Part shown: piece after piece, positions 1-12,400 of the stretch | Layout of the letters: each line of letters opens with the position of its first letter | Numbering within the stretch: the stretch's first letter is position 1 | Assembly: GCA_000181795.3 (NCBI GenBank) | Contig: CM012955.1 | Coordinates: 5,185,094 to 5,249,093, forward strand | Direction of reading: 5' to 3' | Length of the DNA stretch: 64,000 bases | Source of the DNA: Trichinella spiralis | Lineage: Eukaryota > Nematoda > Enoplea > Trichinellida > Trichinellidae | Notes under the pieces: generated by a model | What the model saw: the letters and a program-made list of their open reading frames with translations, nothing else | Database searches by the model: none | What the model was told of the DNA's origin: nothing | Made by a program: the position numbers and the translations under genes

Positions 1-706
1 TTTTCGTATGCCATTAGCATTTGAACAAAATCAATTATTTTCCATCAGTAGTTCTGACATGGACGTCATTCTGAATTTTGACCACAACCTTTCAACAAAT
101 AGCTGAGCTTTGAGACTGCAAGCTATGATGCTCCTTTCGTCTTCACCCTTCTTTCAACTTTTTCGTCTTTATTACAAATCGGCTACGACGTTATCTTTGT
201 AGAACCCACTTGCATTTCATTTCATGGATGCTACCAAAATTACAACTCGTCTTCTACGTTCTGTCGTTCATACAATTCCATGATGCTTCCAAATTCATAA
301 AATGCACGCATACTCTATTGTGCTGGACAGAGAGAAATAGAAGTGATTCAACTTTTCTTTCAACAGATCTTTCTCATTAGTTTCTCCATGTTAACAGACA
401 TTTCGGATCGGTTCACAGCTCTTAAAGTAAAAATTCTTTGAGAGAAATTATCCAATGTCGATAGAATCATCATCTGCCAATGTGCTATTGCTTAACAAAC
501 GCTTCATTTATAATTCAGCCTATCATACTCTCTGAAATTATATTTCCAAGCCTTAATGATGTCACTTGAAAAAGTACTAAACAGCACCCGTCACACAACA
601 GTGAATGTGTTGGTCCATTAGCTGTGTTGTAAAGACATAGCTTTACAGTCTATTAAAGTTTTCAGGTATTAATCATGTAACGGTAAGTAACTATGAACAA
701 ATAAAA

Positions 707-905
707 ATATTTTTTAAATTCCAGTAACATGCAACTTATTTTCAATCTCATCAACAAGACAAAACTTTACTGCATCGCATTTAAATATATGGGCATTTCT
801 ATTGTAGACATGCTCCTTAATTACTGTAGCGTACAGAAGGCCTTCGTAACTACTGATGTTCAGGTTCTTCTGGCGAATCGAGCGGTGGAATAAATCCCCG
901 TCTAG
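707..905 (-). CDS. Possible terminal exon of an unrecognised minus-strand gene
   Basis: After a pyrimidine-rich acceptor ending TTCTTCTAG near 903-908, one frame stays open for about 64 codons (it includes SIRQKNLNISSYEGLLY) to a TAA near 707. It contains no Met, so it could only be an internal or terminal exon entered in phase 1. A donor with a phase-1 frame lies upstream at about 1230 (the frame reads RWKREAAWEA before GTAAGC), but that frame has no ATG and a stop just beyond. A second, shorter frame in the same stretch ends PEEPEHQ. I do not recognise the product. It could equally be a relic. Confidence 0.25.
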
Positions 906-2004
906 AAGAATATGGATATAGAGTAAACGAAAAAACAGATTTTTGGATGAAAACGTTTATTATGATAAACCAACACAACAAAATCGATCGACCACCCAAT
1001 AGCTCTTGATGCAGAGTATTTCTTTTTGCAACTATTCTACTGACCAGTGCTCTGCGCACTTAACAAACAAACAATTCTTTTCTGAATGCCGTTCACAGCA
1101 GATGCATATAGGTGTTTTGCGCAGCCACTTTCTTTGTTCCTTCGATCAATTTTTCGTACTTTCTCTTAGCATTTCCGGTGTTGTTGCCGATTTTCACCCA
1201 CGCACTCAACGGGCTTTAGCGGATGGAGCTTACTTGCTTCCCACGCGGCTTCACGTTTCCATCTAGCAGTTTTGCTGCTAATCTATCACGGCTGTCAAAT
1301 TCTTATCAGCGAGCACGTGAACCATGTTATGAAGAAGCTTATCTAACCTGAAGCGTCAGCGTAAACACGCCTTTCCCACGGCGTGGTACAATCCCCCTTC
1401 CATTTTATTTTATATTTGCACATATTATTTTATAATGTATGAAATTTATAAATAGCTAAGTTAAAGAACAACAGGATATGGACAATTTTTGTATGGAATG
1501 ATTGTTGTTTTAGAAACAGAAATTCGTTCACTGTGAAAATTATGACAATTAGTTGTGAGATTATTTCGAATATTTGTTTCAATCGTCCGAAAATGTTAAA
1601 TACTTTAAAGTGAATAAACAAATATGAAAATTATGATCAGTTTTGAAATTATCATTTTTCCAAAAGATCTGTGAAGGAAATGGAAAAATCTCAGAAAAAT
1701 TAAGTTCCGAAATGTTAGGAATATTGCATAAATATGTGCATTCAAAAACGGAACGTTGAATATAATTCACACAACGTTTCAATTACTTGAAAATAACTCA
1801 CCATACTTAAAAAAGACGATGTATTTGCATACTCGATTTGCATAATAAATTGATGGAGTGAAGTGTCAACTTTAGCTTTCTGAAATGCTAATTTTGTGGT
1901 TTGTTTTAATTTTATGGTTGATTTCATTTGAACAGCCATTTCTTCTTTGACATAAAGCAAGTGTAAAAATTCTATACTCCAAAAATTAACAATTCAGCTT
2001 CGTT

Positions 2005-2640
2005 TCATATTCCAAAAGTGATGATCCAGTCATGAATTGCTTCCAAATATTCCCTTTGTAGGTTGTACGTCGGAAGCAAGTCCATTGATTGAGTTGGTTT
2101 TTTGATCGTCGATTTTTGCGTGTGATTATTTTTCCATAAAAACTGGCTGATATTATCCACTTTTGTGCTTGTCTTTGATGAAGCAGACACATTCGGTGTG
2201 CATTTATTTTTTGACAAAATTTCCATCATTATTGAGGCAATGCATTCAGGAGCAGTGATAACAATGTTCAGTTTTCTAATTATCGAGGTCTCTCGATTAG
2301 AGATGATCTGTTTTGCAGCCCACCAAGTGTTATCAGATTTAATTAAATCGACTTGCTGCTTTTCGTTAATAGTTACTGTCCAGATTTCTTCCGTGCTAGT
2401 TAGCAGCTCAATGCTAACTCTATTATCATCAACATCAATTTTCTGTCTACAGTATTCACTGTGTGCAGTGTTTCTGAGCAATCTTTGTCACATCCACCAA
2501 TGCAGTAGTACGCTGGAAAATTTTTAGTTTTTTAAGAACTTACTGATCTGTACAATGTAGTCATTGTTGAACTTCGACGTACGCAGTTGTAACTGAACAA
2601 CAGCAATTTTCTTCTGCGGTGGGCGATTGCAGTGTTTGCT
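2005..2640 (-). CDS. Possible unrecognised gene; reading frame changes within it
   Basis: A minus-strand frame is open from about 2481 to 2005 (about 158 codons), unusually long for this AT-rich DNA, with plausible codon use (it includes VSIELLTSTEEIWTVTINEK). It has no upstream ATG. Just upstream, a frame reading VQLQLRTSKFNNDYIVQI ends at a GTAAGT donor near 2547. A TTTTCCAG acceptor near 2518 continues it as TYYCIGGCDKDC in a different frame from the 158-codon stretch. So either a frameshift, a missed splice or a decayed gene is present. The alternating strand pattern and the Trp weakly recall head domains of the XRCC4/XLF/PAXX group, but I could not establish this. Confidence 0.3.
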
Positions 2641-3590
2641 TAGTTTCGTCACATTTTCGTCAAATCATATAGCGCCTGCGGATAGCCATCATTGCTGGAG
2701 TAGTAGCAGCGTGTATGCTGACGAGTATCATCATTTTATTTAGTTTCCAATTAAAAGATTGTTCATCATTTTTGGAATTTGCATTTCAAATGTTCTGTAT
2801 AAGAAGACAACAGAAATCATGCTCAGCTTGATGAAAAGCTTCAATTTGACTGTTCATAGCCAGTTTTAATTGAATTTAATTCTTGCCTCTAATTTTATTG
2901 CTCATTTAATAGCATCTGCGCTACGTTTTGATATATTTGATATCATATTATGGGTTTGACAATTATTCTCTATAGTGACAGTGTCCAAATTCACAAAATG
3001 TTGAAGAAAAGATCAAATTGTCCGTGTTCATTGTTGTGGTTCTCGTCAGGTACAAAAGAGTTCAATTTGGGTTTACATGAATTGATGCAAAAATGCAGGG
3101 CTATATTGATTTATAGAAAAAATTTAATTCAATAATCAAACGAAGAAGTAACTGCAGAAAAAGTTTTTGTTGCAGAGTTTCATTTGAAATTAAAACCTAC
3201 TTACGGAGAAATAGAAATTTCAAAATTTTCCAGTGTATTTTCATGACTGCTTGAAGAAAGGTTGATGCGTCTTTTGTAATAAAGCTTTGATAAAATGGAC
3301 TCTTTTTGGAAACCATGCAAGTCACTTGCCATGTAAAAAATTGCATTACCACCGCATAGTGTCATTTTTATCCTGTGTTTCATCTGAAACATTTGAAAAG
3401 CTCAGATGCTCATTAAAAGACGTGCATCAACAGTAATTTGCTTGGAGTTGCATTACTGATTAGTTGAATCAATTATGAAGGCTAGGTAATTAGTAGTAAA
3501 CTTTACAATACGAAAACAGAAGAATATTATTATACGAGTGAGTGAACTTGTTTCTTGTAAAACGGTAACTTGTCATTTGAATAATATGAA

Positions 3591-3593
<3 letters not shown>

Positions 3594-3627
<34 letters not shown>

Positions 3628-3680
3628 TTATTTATTTATTTATTTATTTATATTTATTTATTTATTTATTTATTTATTTC
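3594..3680. repeat. Compound microsatellite (TA)n then (TTTA)n
   Basis: A run of about 14 TA units passes directly into about 14 TTTA/TATT units. The 5' flank of Shaw (about 2.7-5.2 kb) otherwise shows only AT-rich sequence without a supportable gene. Confidence 0.9.
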
Positions 3681-5233
3681 TGATAAAATTTTATTCACCA
3701 ATGCTATGTATAACAATTTTTTGAAGAGTAAATGAATTTGTAATTTTCTGTTGGCAATATATCTTTTCAGTACAACTTCAAAGCAGTGAAATATGTAAAA
3801 ATGTATACAAGCAAAAACATAGCGCTGCTATTAGCAAACAAAATAAAATGATTAAAGTAAAAATAATAAATGATAAAGACAGCTCGAAGCTTTTAATAAC
3901 AATAAAACTATTCAAAAATCCAAAAATTGCTGACAAAATTACTATTCAAACATACTTTTCAAGAATGCTAATTCAGTAAAACTCTTGTCTTCATCTACAG
4001 TTCCTTTACAAAATACAACTAATATAACATTTTCATGTGATGAATTTTTAATCAGAAATAAATGAAAAAAAAATATTTTTCTATTCTTTTTTATGCAGAT
4101 TTTCAAAAAATGAGCCGTTTCGATAAAACGTAAAAGCGTAGAGAATATAAATAATGCTAAAATAATGTTTGAATAATACCTTGCATTAGATTGATTAGAA
4201 TATAGTTCCAAATATGCCTGCTTTCAAAAACTTATGATATCTGAAATTATTTTAAAAAACTTAAATTATCATTTTACAGCTTTCTCAGCTTGTTTATTTG
4301 TAAGTAAGGAAGAAAAATGCTGAAATGAATAATAAATCAATGCAGTGTCAAGAGTCACCTATATCAATAGTAAATATGTGATACAATATAAATATAGATT
4401 TTAATAATCAGCTCATAAACTAAACTGGTGAACTGCAAGAAATATAGCTGTTTGCAAAGAATTAACAAATGAACAGTTGCTTACGCTATGCTAAGGAAGA
4501 GTTGCGCTAATTATCATCCACTGATGTTACAATTTTAATGTCTTAATGACAAATGTTTTAATTTTCAGGAAGTTCAGAGTAATCAGTAAGATAAGTTTCT
4601 AAATAAATGGCTTCGATCAGACTAATACAACTGCTCAGTTGCAAAGCCGTTGTTGTCGTCAATCCTTTTGAATAGGTTTCGTAGTAACAAATTTGCTGAC
4701 TGATTAATGTTAATAAAGTGATGACATGACATATGCACACGCAAATATTGGAGCTTTGTTTTTTTTGATACAATTTGAATTGATGGGATAAATAGATGAA
4801 AGTTATCTTGGAACAATAAAACAAATGTTGTTTCTTTCCAAGCAGAAAAAATGAAAAGAGCAGAAAACGAAGAAGGAAAGCGGTGAAGATCAGCAACGAT
4901 CATCGATTGTCAAAGCAACGTGGTTGAGAAGAAAACAGTAAGCTGATTATAAGGATTGTCAACGACGAAGCAAAGTGGAGAGCACCAGAGTAAGAGCTCA
5001 CAGATGCCAATTAGTGATGCTTATTTTCGGAGTTGCTGTCTGTCAATTGCTTTCAGTTTTCCCTTAGCTATTAAACATGCTAGCAAGCACAACGCAGCCT
5101 GCTAGTTTTGCCTTTTACAAATTCATGCCTCCCTGTTCCAAGCTTCTTTGCAATTACTTGTTCGTCTTAAAATATACAATACGACTGGTTACAACGCTTT
5201 AAATTTTAGAACATCGAACCGGGTGAACATCTA

Positions 5234-8200
5234 ATGATGGATTCAGAAAATCGAATTATTCTCAATGTTGGTGGAGTGCGTCATGAAACTTACAAGCACG
5301 TTTTAAAAAAGATTCCTGCCACGAGACTTTCTCGACTAACCGAAGCACTGGCCAATTATGATCCTGTCCTGAATGAGTACTTTTTTGATCGCCATCCTGG
5401 AGTTTTTGCTCAAATTCTCAATTACTATCGTACAGGTAGATTTAAAAATTTTTACTATTCAAATTTACCATGCATGCTGTTGGAGGGTTTTTATAATTGT
5501 ATATACTTTAGTTTTAAAAAAGACTGATTTCTAATATCATCGATAATTGCATTGCTTTAATCAAATAATATTATTGAACCAATAAAAAATTTCTTTTAAT
5601 AAGGGAAAGCAATTTGCATCATGCTGTGGCATAATTTCATTACAACATCTTCTTTCTGTCATCTTGTCAACATAGTTTGTTAATTGCTTAAAGAATGAAC
5701 TTCCTAAACAGATATACTGAATATTCTTGAAATGATAATTTTTAAAAATTTTGATTAATTGAAGGATTTGATTTTCGATTAGTCTCATTTCGCATTGCAT
5801 TGTGCGAAAAAGAAGAAAATGGATTTGCTTTCCGTGAAATTTAGCTGATATCCGTTCTCCAGGTTTACGTCACTTTTTAACACCAGCAAAAACAAAAGTT
5901 ATAAATCGATATCTTGATTATTTGAAGAAATTGAGTGGAAATAACACTCAAAGCAGTGCATATAATCAAGTTTTAAAACTAAATAAATACTAAACTTTGT
6001 TCGTTTTCTGATGCTTTTGAACAAATGCTATCCAAACGTTGCGTGCAGAAATGTGAAATGGAAATGTAGAACATTCAAAACTTCAAAATTTGGGCACAAT
6101 ATCATTGTAATGGAGCATTTTTAATAAACGGACATATATATACTTATTTATATATTTATAATACACTTTTTTATCAAAAAATATGGATTGGAAATGCTTT
6201 TGTTGGATTTTTCCAACGAAAACAAATTAACATTAACACATTGCATGGCAGTTTCCATTTTTGTAATCCAATCATGCGAAAGTAAATTTTAATGTGCCGA
6301 CATTCGCAAGTTATGACCTTTTTTTAACTTCTGTTCAATATTGATTTTACACACATAAAAGTCATATTGAAAATGAATGTTTTTTTTATAATAATAAATA
6401 ATAATAGTAATAATGTTTTAGGAGAAAAATGTAGTTACAAGCTGTAAAATTTTTAAGTGGTGGTTGCATTGTCATCTAGTCACTTCTGAGAATACCTTTT
6501 ATTCACAGCTATGACATTTTGAAATCAATTTGCAATAATCAATGCATTCTACATGATTTCTGATATTTTTTTAACTTTTTGAAGGCAAAAAAAGTTTAAT
6601 GTTTTTCATTTATATGACCATGTTAACAACAGAAAACTTTTCACGCAAAAAGTGGGATTACAAAATTCACCGATAATTTGGCTGTTGATTGTTGATGCAC
6701 AATAAAATTCACAAGCCTGACAAACAAAGTAATAGTTCTCACGTTACACGTACCATTTTTAAACCGACTGATAAATTGATTTACTCTAAAATTAGATAAG
6801 CAAGTAGCATCTGTCTGATTAAGAAATGCAATCTTCCGCATACGCATTTTAAAACGTACACGATCAGATAATTAGAGTTATAACATAAAGTATTCATATG
6901 CAGAATATGCAATATGATTAGTTTATATTTTATTTTGAAATATTTCATGCAATATTTAAATAAAGCATGACAAAACTTAATTATAGTAATAATAAATCTA
7001 TTTAAAAGTGAATGAAGTTAAAAAAATTGTTCAAAGAATGCATTTTAAATTGTCGCATTTCCATTTATCATTGCATCATATCATTTCATTTTACTTCATT
7101 TGCAAATTTCTCCACTGAATCAAATGGATCAAAATTACAATGCCAAAATCATAGATTATTACAGCGTGTATTTACATTCACATTTTTTTGCAAATTTTAC
7201 GCACGTTTATTTTATAAAAAAAATGTTCATAAAATTAATTGCACACTATTCATGCCACAACTGAATGAACATTTCTACCCTTGTGGAATGCTCTTAAAAG
7301 CCTTTTTCTATATATTTTGCTGCATTTACAGTGTTCTGACATTTTTTTGCTCAATTTCAGCTTTAAAGTGTCATCAAAATGTCCTCGCTATATTTAATAT
7401 AGATTTCATTAGCAATACAATTTCAATTAGATACTTGGTTTGTAGTTTCTTACATTACTAAATATTCAGTACGAAACAGCTTTGATAAATGATAAACGTA
7501 AAATTATTGTAACTGTACGATGCAAACTAAATCAGTACACACGCTATTTTACATTTGAAGGAAAGCTGCATTATCCAACAAACGTTTGCGGTCCACTTTT
7601 TGAAGCAGAGTTAGAATTCTGGGGCCTAGACGCAAATCAGGTAGAACCTTGCTGCTGGATGACGTATACCCAACACAGGTAGAAATGCATGCTCATCACA
7701 AAGAGGTCACGTGAATAATTAATGCAGCTTTTTGTGAAGGGATACTAAAGAAACGTTAACAGTGATAGACCAACTTGACATCGACAACGACCGATTGAGC
7801 GAAGAAGAAATTGCCAAAAAGTTTGGATGGGAAGACGATTACTTAGCGGGAAAGCTTTCTCAGTGGCAACGTCTTAAGCCAAAGGTGTGGTCACTGATTG
7901 ACGAACCCTGGTCGTCGTCTTACGCTCGAGTATGATTGGCATAAAATATGATGCAAAAAGTCATTCATTTCAATTTGAGCTTTTTTAAAAATATCTCATT
8001 GCAGGTTGTATCCGTTATATCGGTGTTTTTCATTTCGCTGTCAATTTTTACATTTTGCATCAAAACACATCCTGGTTTTCGTATACCAAAGTTGCGCACA
8101 GTGAACACACTGGCAGAGAATTATTCATCGTCGACAAACTCATTTAACAGTACAACTTTGTTTGCAATGAACCAAGAAGATATTGGCAACCCTGAAATAT

Positions 8201-8889
8201 TTTTCCTCATTGAGCTCATCAGCAACATTTGGTTTGCATTTGAACTGTCCGTCAGATTTGTCTTCTGCCCAAACAAGAGCAAGTTTGTTCGCGCTCCAAT
8301 CAACATCATTGATTTGATAGCCACGTTGTCATTTTACGTCGACTTAGTGATCGAATCCATGTCACTCAACATTAACCAAGATACCATTGAACTGTTCAGT
8401 ATAATTCGCATTATGCGACTGTTTAAGTTAACACAGCATTCATCAGGCTTGAAAATTTTAATTCAAACCTTTCGAGCCAGTGCCCAAGAACTGACTTTAC
8501 TTGCCTTTTTCATTTTATTAGGAATAGTTGTGTTTGCTGCTTTAATTTATTATGCAGAAAGAATGCAACCAAACCCGCACAATGATTTTGATAGCATACC
8601 TCGTGGTCTGTGGTGGGCAATTGTGACAATGTGCACAATTGGATTCGGTGATATGGTGCCGAAAACTTACATGGGCATGCTGGTCGGTAGCTTGTGCGCT
8701 TTGACCGGTGTGCTTACGATTGCCCTTCCAGTGCCGGTTATTGTCAGCAATTTTGCAATGTTCTATTCACACGCTCAAGCACGAGCAAAACTCCCAAAGA
8801 AAAGACGCAGGGTGCTGCCTATCGACCAAGCGAAGCTTCAAGTTGTAAAAGCGAATGCGCATCACAATCTTAGCTCATTGCACACTTAA
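5234..8889 (+). CDS. Shaw: Shaw-type (Kv3 family) voltage-gated potassium channel, complete, 4 exons
   Basis: Exons 5234-5435, 7561-7678, 7740-7929 and 8005-8889 join in phase to 464 aa. The product is a pore-forming Kv subunit that assembles as a plasma-membrane tetramer. The T1 domain starts [11 protein letters not shown] and carries a perfect Shaw-class zinc signature H-x5-C-x20-CC across exons 1-2. Exon 4 holds S1-S6. S4 (about 296-315) reads [13 protein letters not shown], with Glu299 and Ser302 where Shaker has R1 and R2. The selectivity filter is T-I-G-F-G-D (381-386), not the usual TVGYGD. S6 has the PVPVIV gating hinge, followed by KLPKKRRR as in insect Shaw. The last 30 or so residues form a short tail. 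The start is the first of two adjacent ATGs and gives the N-terminus MDSENR known from fly Shaw. Intron 1 (5436-7560) contains no exon I can support. The family is certain. Orthology to Shaw rather than another Kv3 member rests on remembered sequence, not an alignment. Confidence 0.95.
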
Positions 8890-8951
8890 TTTTTTGCTGA
8901 TTTTATCACTTTTATGCATACTAATTTTCCAAACAAACTGAAGGATATAAG

Positions 8952-8983
8952 AAATAAATAAACAAAGCGAATTTTATTTATTT
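8952..8983. terminator. Bidirectional poly(A) region between Shaw and chordin, 11-bp inverted repeat
   Basis: AAATAAATAAA (8952-8962) and its exact reverse complement TTTATTTATTT (8973-8983) flank a 10-base spacer. The left arm gives overlapping AATAAA signals for Shaw on +, 63 bases after its stop. The right arm gives AATAAA on - for chordin, about 450 bases after its proposed stop. The repeat is seen directly; use as a shared 3'-end element is inferred. Confidence 0.6.
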
Positions 8984-9433
8984 AGCATTGTATCAAATTT
9001 TCATAATAGATAGACATAGACAGAGAGACAGAAGGAAAAAGCAAACTGAGCTAAAAGGGAACAAAAAATAGCCTATTCTAAACTAAAAGTTCATAAACGG
9101 ATCATAATATCATTGCAAACATCAAAGCATGCGCAAATTGGCAGATGCTGCCGCTTGATATTCTCTACAAAATGATACTCTGCCCACGTTAACACCAATT
9201 ATCATCAACTCGAGCTGTTCTTGTCGAGAAGACAGTATTGTATTGTTGGCTATTTTTGTGTGACATGAAATTGCCAACAAAATGCAATAAATGAAATTTT
9301 AAATGGCATGACTACAGAACAGTTCAGCAAGGAAAAAGAAAAATAGAAAAAAAGAACTGAAAATACCAGGATTCTGCACTGAAATAATTTGCGCATCAGT
9401 TTCAACGATCTCTACTCCCACCTTCAGCTGATG

Positions 9434-12400
9434 CTACGGAGCTAAAAACAAAATGTTTGAATATTATACTTTAAATATTAATCAAATTAAAAATTTCATC
9501 TCAAAAAATTAAATTTATAAATTTGTGAATAAACACAACCAAAAACTGAATATGATTTTGTCCAATACAGCAAATAATAATGTCGTAAGTAAATTTCTAC
9601 TCGCTTGAATTATTCTATAAAATAATCATTCTGCATACATTTATTCTTTTTTCTGAGAAACTGATTAACCTAATAGGGTTTTCGTTTTACATGCACATTA
9701 TTTAAAAACGGCAAGTGCATAATTGCATACGAAATATGCTAATAAAAATTGAAACATGTCGTCTACAATTGAAAGCCATGCTGTTGTTCTCGTTCGTTGC
9801 AAATGCTGAACACATTTTTGGCCATGGCAAGCGTGATGAATGTAAACTACACTAATTCTTTTTTAATTTAATATAATTTAATTAACTTTAATCCTTAATA
9901 AATTCCATTTAATTAATAATAAAAATTATAAATAGAGTTATGAAAATTAAAATTCATCCTACTTTCATTGTAAGTTGCAAAAGAAATATGAATTCGATTA
10001 AACAAACAAGCAGATTTATTATTACAACTACCCTATCCACAATAAAATGTAGCATTATCAAGCTTCGCGTACAGACAAGAACATATATGATAAGGTGCTA
10101 GCATTGCAATTGGCATTACGTAATTCCATGTGCATCATGCAGTGCTGAAGAAGAATAAAATGGTAACTAATGATGACATCACTCATCACCACACGCAAAA
10201 CGATTCTTTGAATTATTTATGCAAAATAAACTTTATCTCAGTCAGCAGCTTAAGTTTCATCTTTATGAATGAGGATTCAAAAATAAAAGTTTAGTTCACT
10301 TATTTGCCCAAACAAACAATTAATTAATTATACCTCTCACTGTGGTGTCATTTGTAGGCAGAAATGAAAAGTAAACTTAATAAATGCGACTAGCTACTGA
10401 AAACAGCTTAAAAAGTAACCAACCATCAGAAAGAAAGAAAACATTTTAATCACCTTAATTCTCCGAATGCCTTATGCACAGAAACTGGTAATTTTAAATG
10501 AAAAAAAAGTATATGAAAAAGGAAACACTTACATTTACACCTTGGACAGCAACCGTTGATTCTTGATCGATCATTACAAGGAAGTGAGCTACAAGACGGA
10601 CGTTGACAGAATACTCTGCCGTTCTAAAGCAAAATATGCAAAATTCAAGCGTTAACAATCGTTTTTGTTTGTACAATACTAATTAAAATTGCAAATTTTA
10701 TCAATCATTTCAATTCGTAGGCCTGGGCATTTGTTTCATTGTTATCAATATCAAACATGAACAAAAATTTGATAATAAGCTTAACATATCTTTTCTTAAT
10801 AACAGCTTAACATAATAAGCTTAACATGATAACACTTTTTTATCAGCACAAGCTTTAATGTCATTGATAGAAAATTTAGTCTTTTATTACAATATTGTTT
10901 ATGCTTTGTAAAGCATTCGAATATAATTTAACTGAGCTCTACAATAATATAGCGACAGCAAACAAATTATTATTTAACATTTTAAACATTGATTTCTAAA
11001 AATTATTTCAAACATTTTTTGTTCAAAAAGAATATCATAATGTTACGTTAAATTGTTATTGGTATTTTATCACACAAATATATGTTGACACAACAGTAAT
11101 AACTATAATATTATGGGCATAAACATATGCATATGATAATGAGCATAATTAAAGTAATTAAAGTGCATAATGTGCAACTAAATTTACAATTTGTGCTTAT
11201 TATTTATGGAAGAATATAAATTTAAACATAATCATTTTTGTAATGCTGCAGTAATTGAAAAGTCATTAAAACTTGCTAGATAACAATGTCGATAATTCAA
11301 TACGTAAACATATCAAGCTATATATATGTATATTAATATAACAACTGTGTCTATAAAAAAGTTAAAGTATTAATTTTTGAAATTTCAGAATTGAAAAAAA
11401 ATATACGTATGATAAAGTCAATGTGAAATTAGTAAATAGCATTATAGCAATAATTCATAAAATTTCTTACCTGACATTTGCATGTGATGCACTTTAGTGA
11501 ACCAAGATGCAAAATTTTTGGAGCAAACACACTTTTGTCTTGATGCCACTGATTGTTGAAAAAGCAGCTACCAGGCGAAGCATCGCCCTGCAAAGAACTG
11601 CTAGTCACAGGCATCACTTGTTCAGTGATTTCAGTTCTTTGTACAACATCTTTACATTTCGGACAACAATCGAGCGCATTTTCACGATATCGTAAGTTGG
11701 GCGGGCATGCCGGAGTGGGGCAAGTCGTTTTTCTGCACATCACTTCGCTTGTGGAATGCTTAAATTAAAAAATTACAAATTCCAATAGTGAAACCACTAC
11801 TCAACGTTACAAGGCATGTGCAAAGTGCGCATCGACTGTATCCGAATGGTGGAAGATAAGGATGCCAAGACGAACCGGCAGCGTGCCATTTGTTATCCGC
11901 AGTCCAAAAGCAGCCTGTTCATAATTATTAATGCAATTATAATCACATAGAACAGAATACTTTTAATTATTATTAATGAGTAAAATATGCTAAAAAAAAA
12001 ATAACTTTCTACTTCATTTATGAAAAGTATACCTATACTATACTATACTATACTACAGTATCGTAATTTGCATAATAATTTATATTCAAGATAAAATATT
12101 ATTACGTATAAAGTCACAAGAACTTTATGCTGATGCAATAAATCAGAAAGCAAATTGTGCGCAATTTTATTCATTGTCAAAAAATGTGGTTGAATATAAA
12201 AATTTTACTACTTTAAACAAAAAACCTGAACATTTTCAAAACTACTTTCAACTGATAAGAAAAAACAAATGATTTTATTATTGATTTATGATAAATTTTT
12301 AGAAGTAAATTTCCATTCCTTGTCATTTATACTTGAGCAAATTTCTCAAATAAAAAAATTTCAATATGCTTTAAATTATTGACATTTTTGATATATTTTA

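Noticed and set aside
7012-7461. 149-codon plus-strand ORF inside Shaw intron 1
   Set aside because: Its length is statistically notable, but the composition (Phe, Ile, Cys, His, Tyr) is what T-rich intron DNA gives. No domain or splice sites are visible, and it lies inside a required intron.
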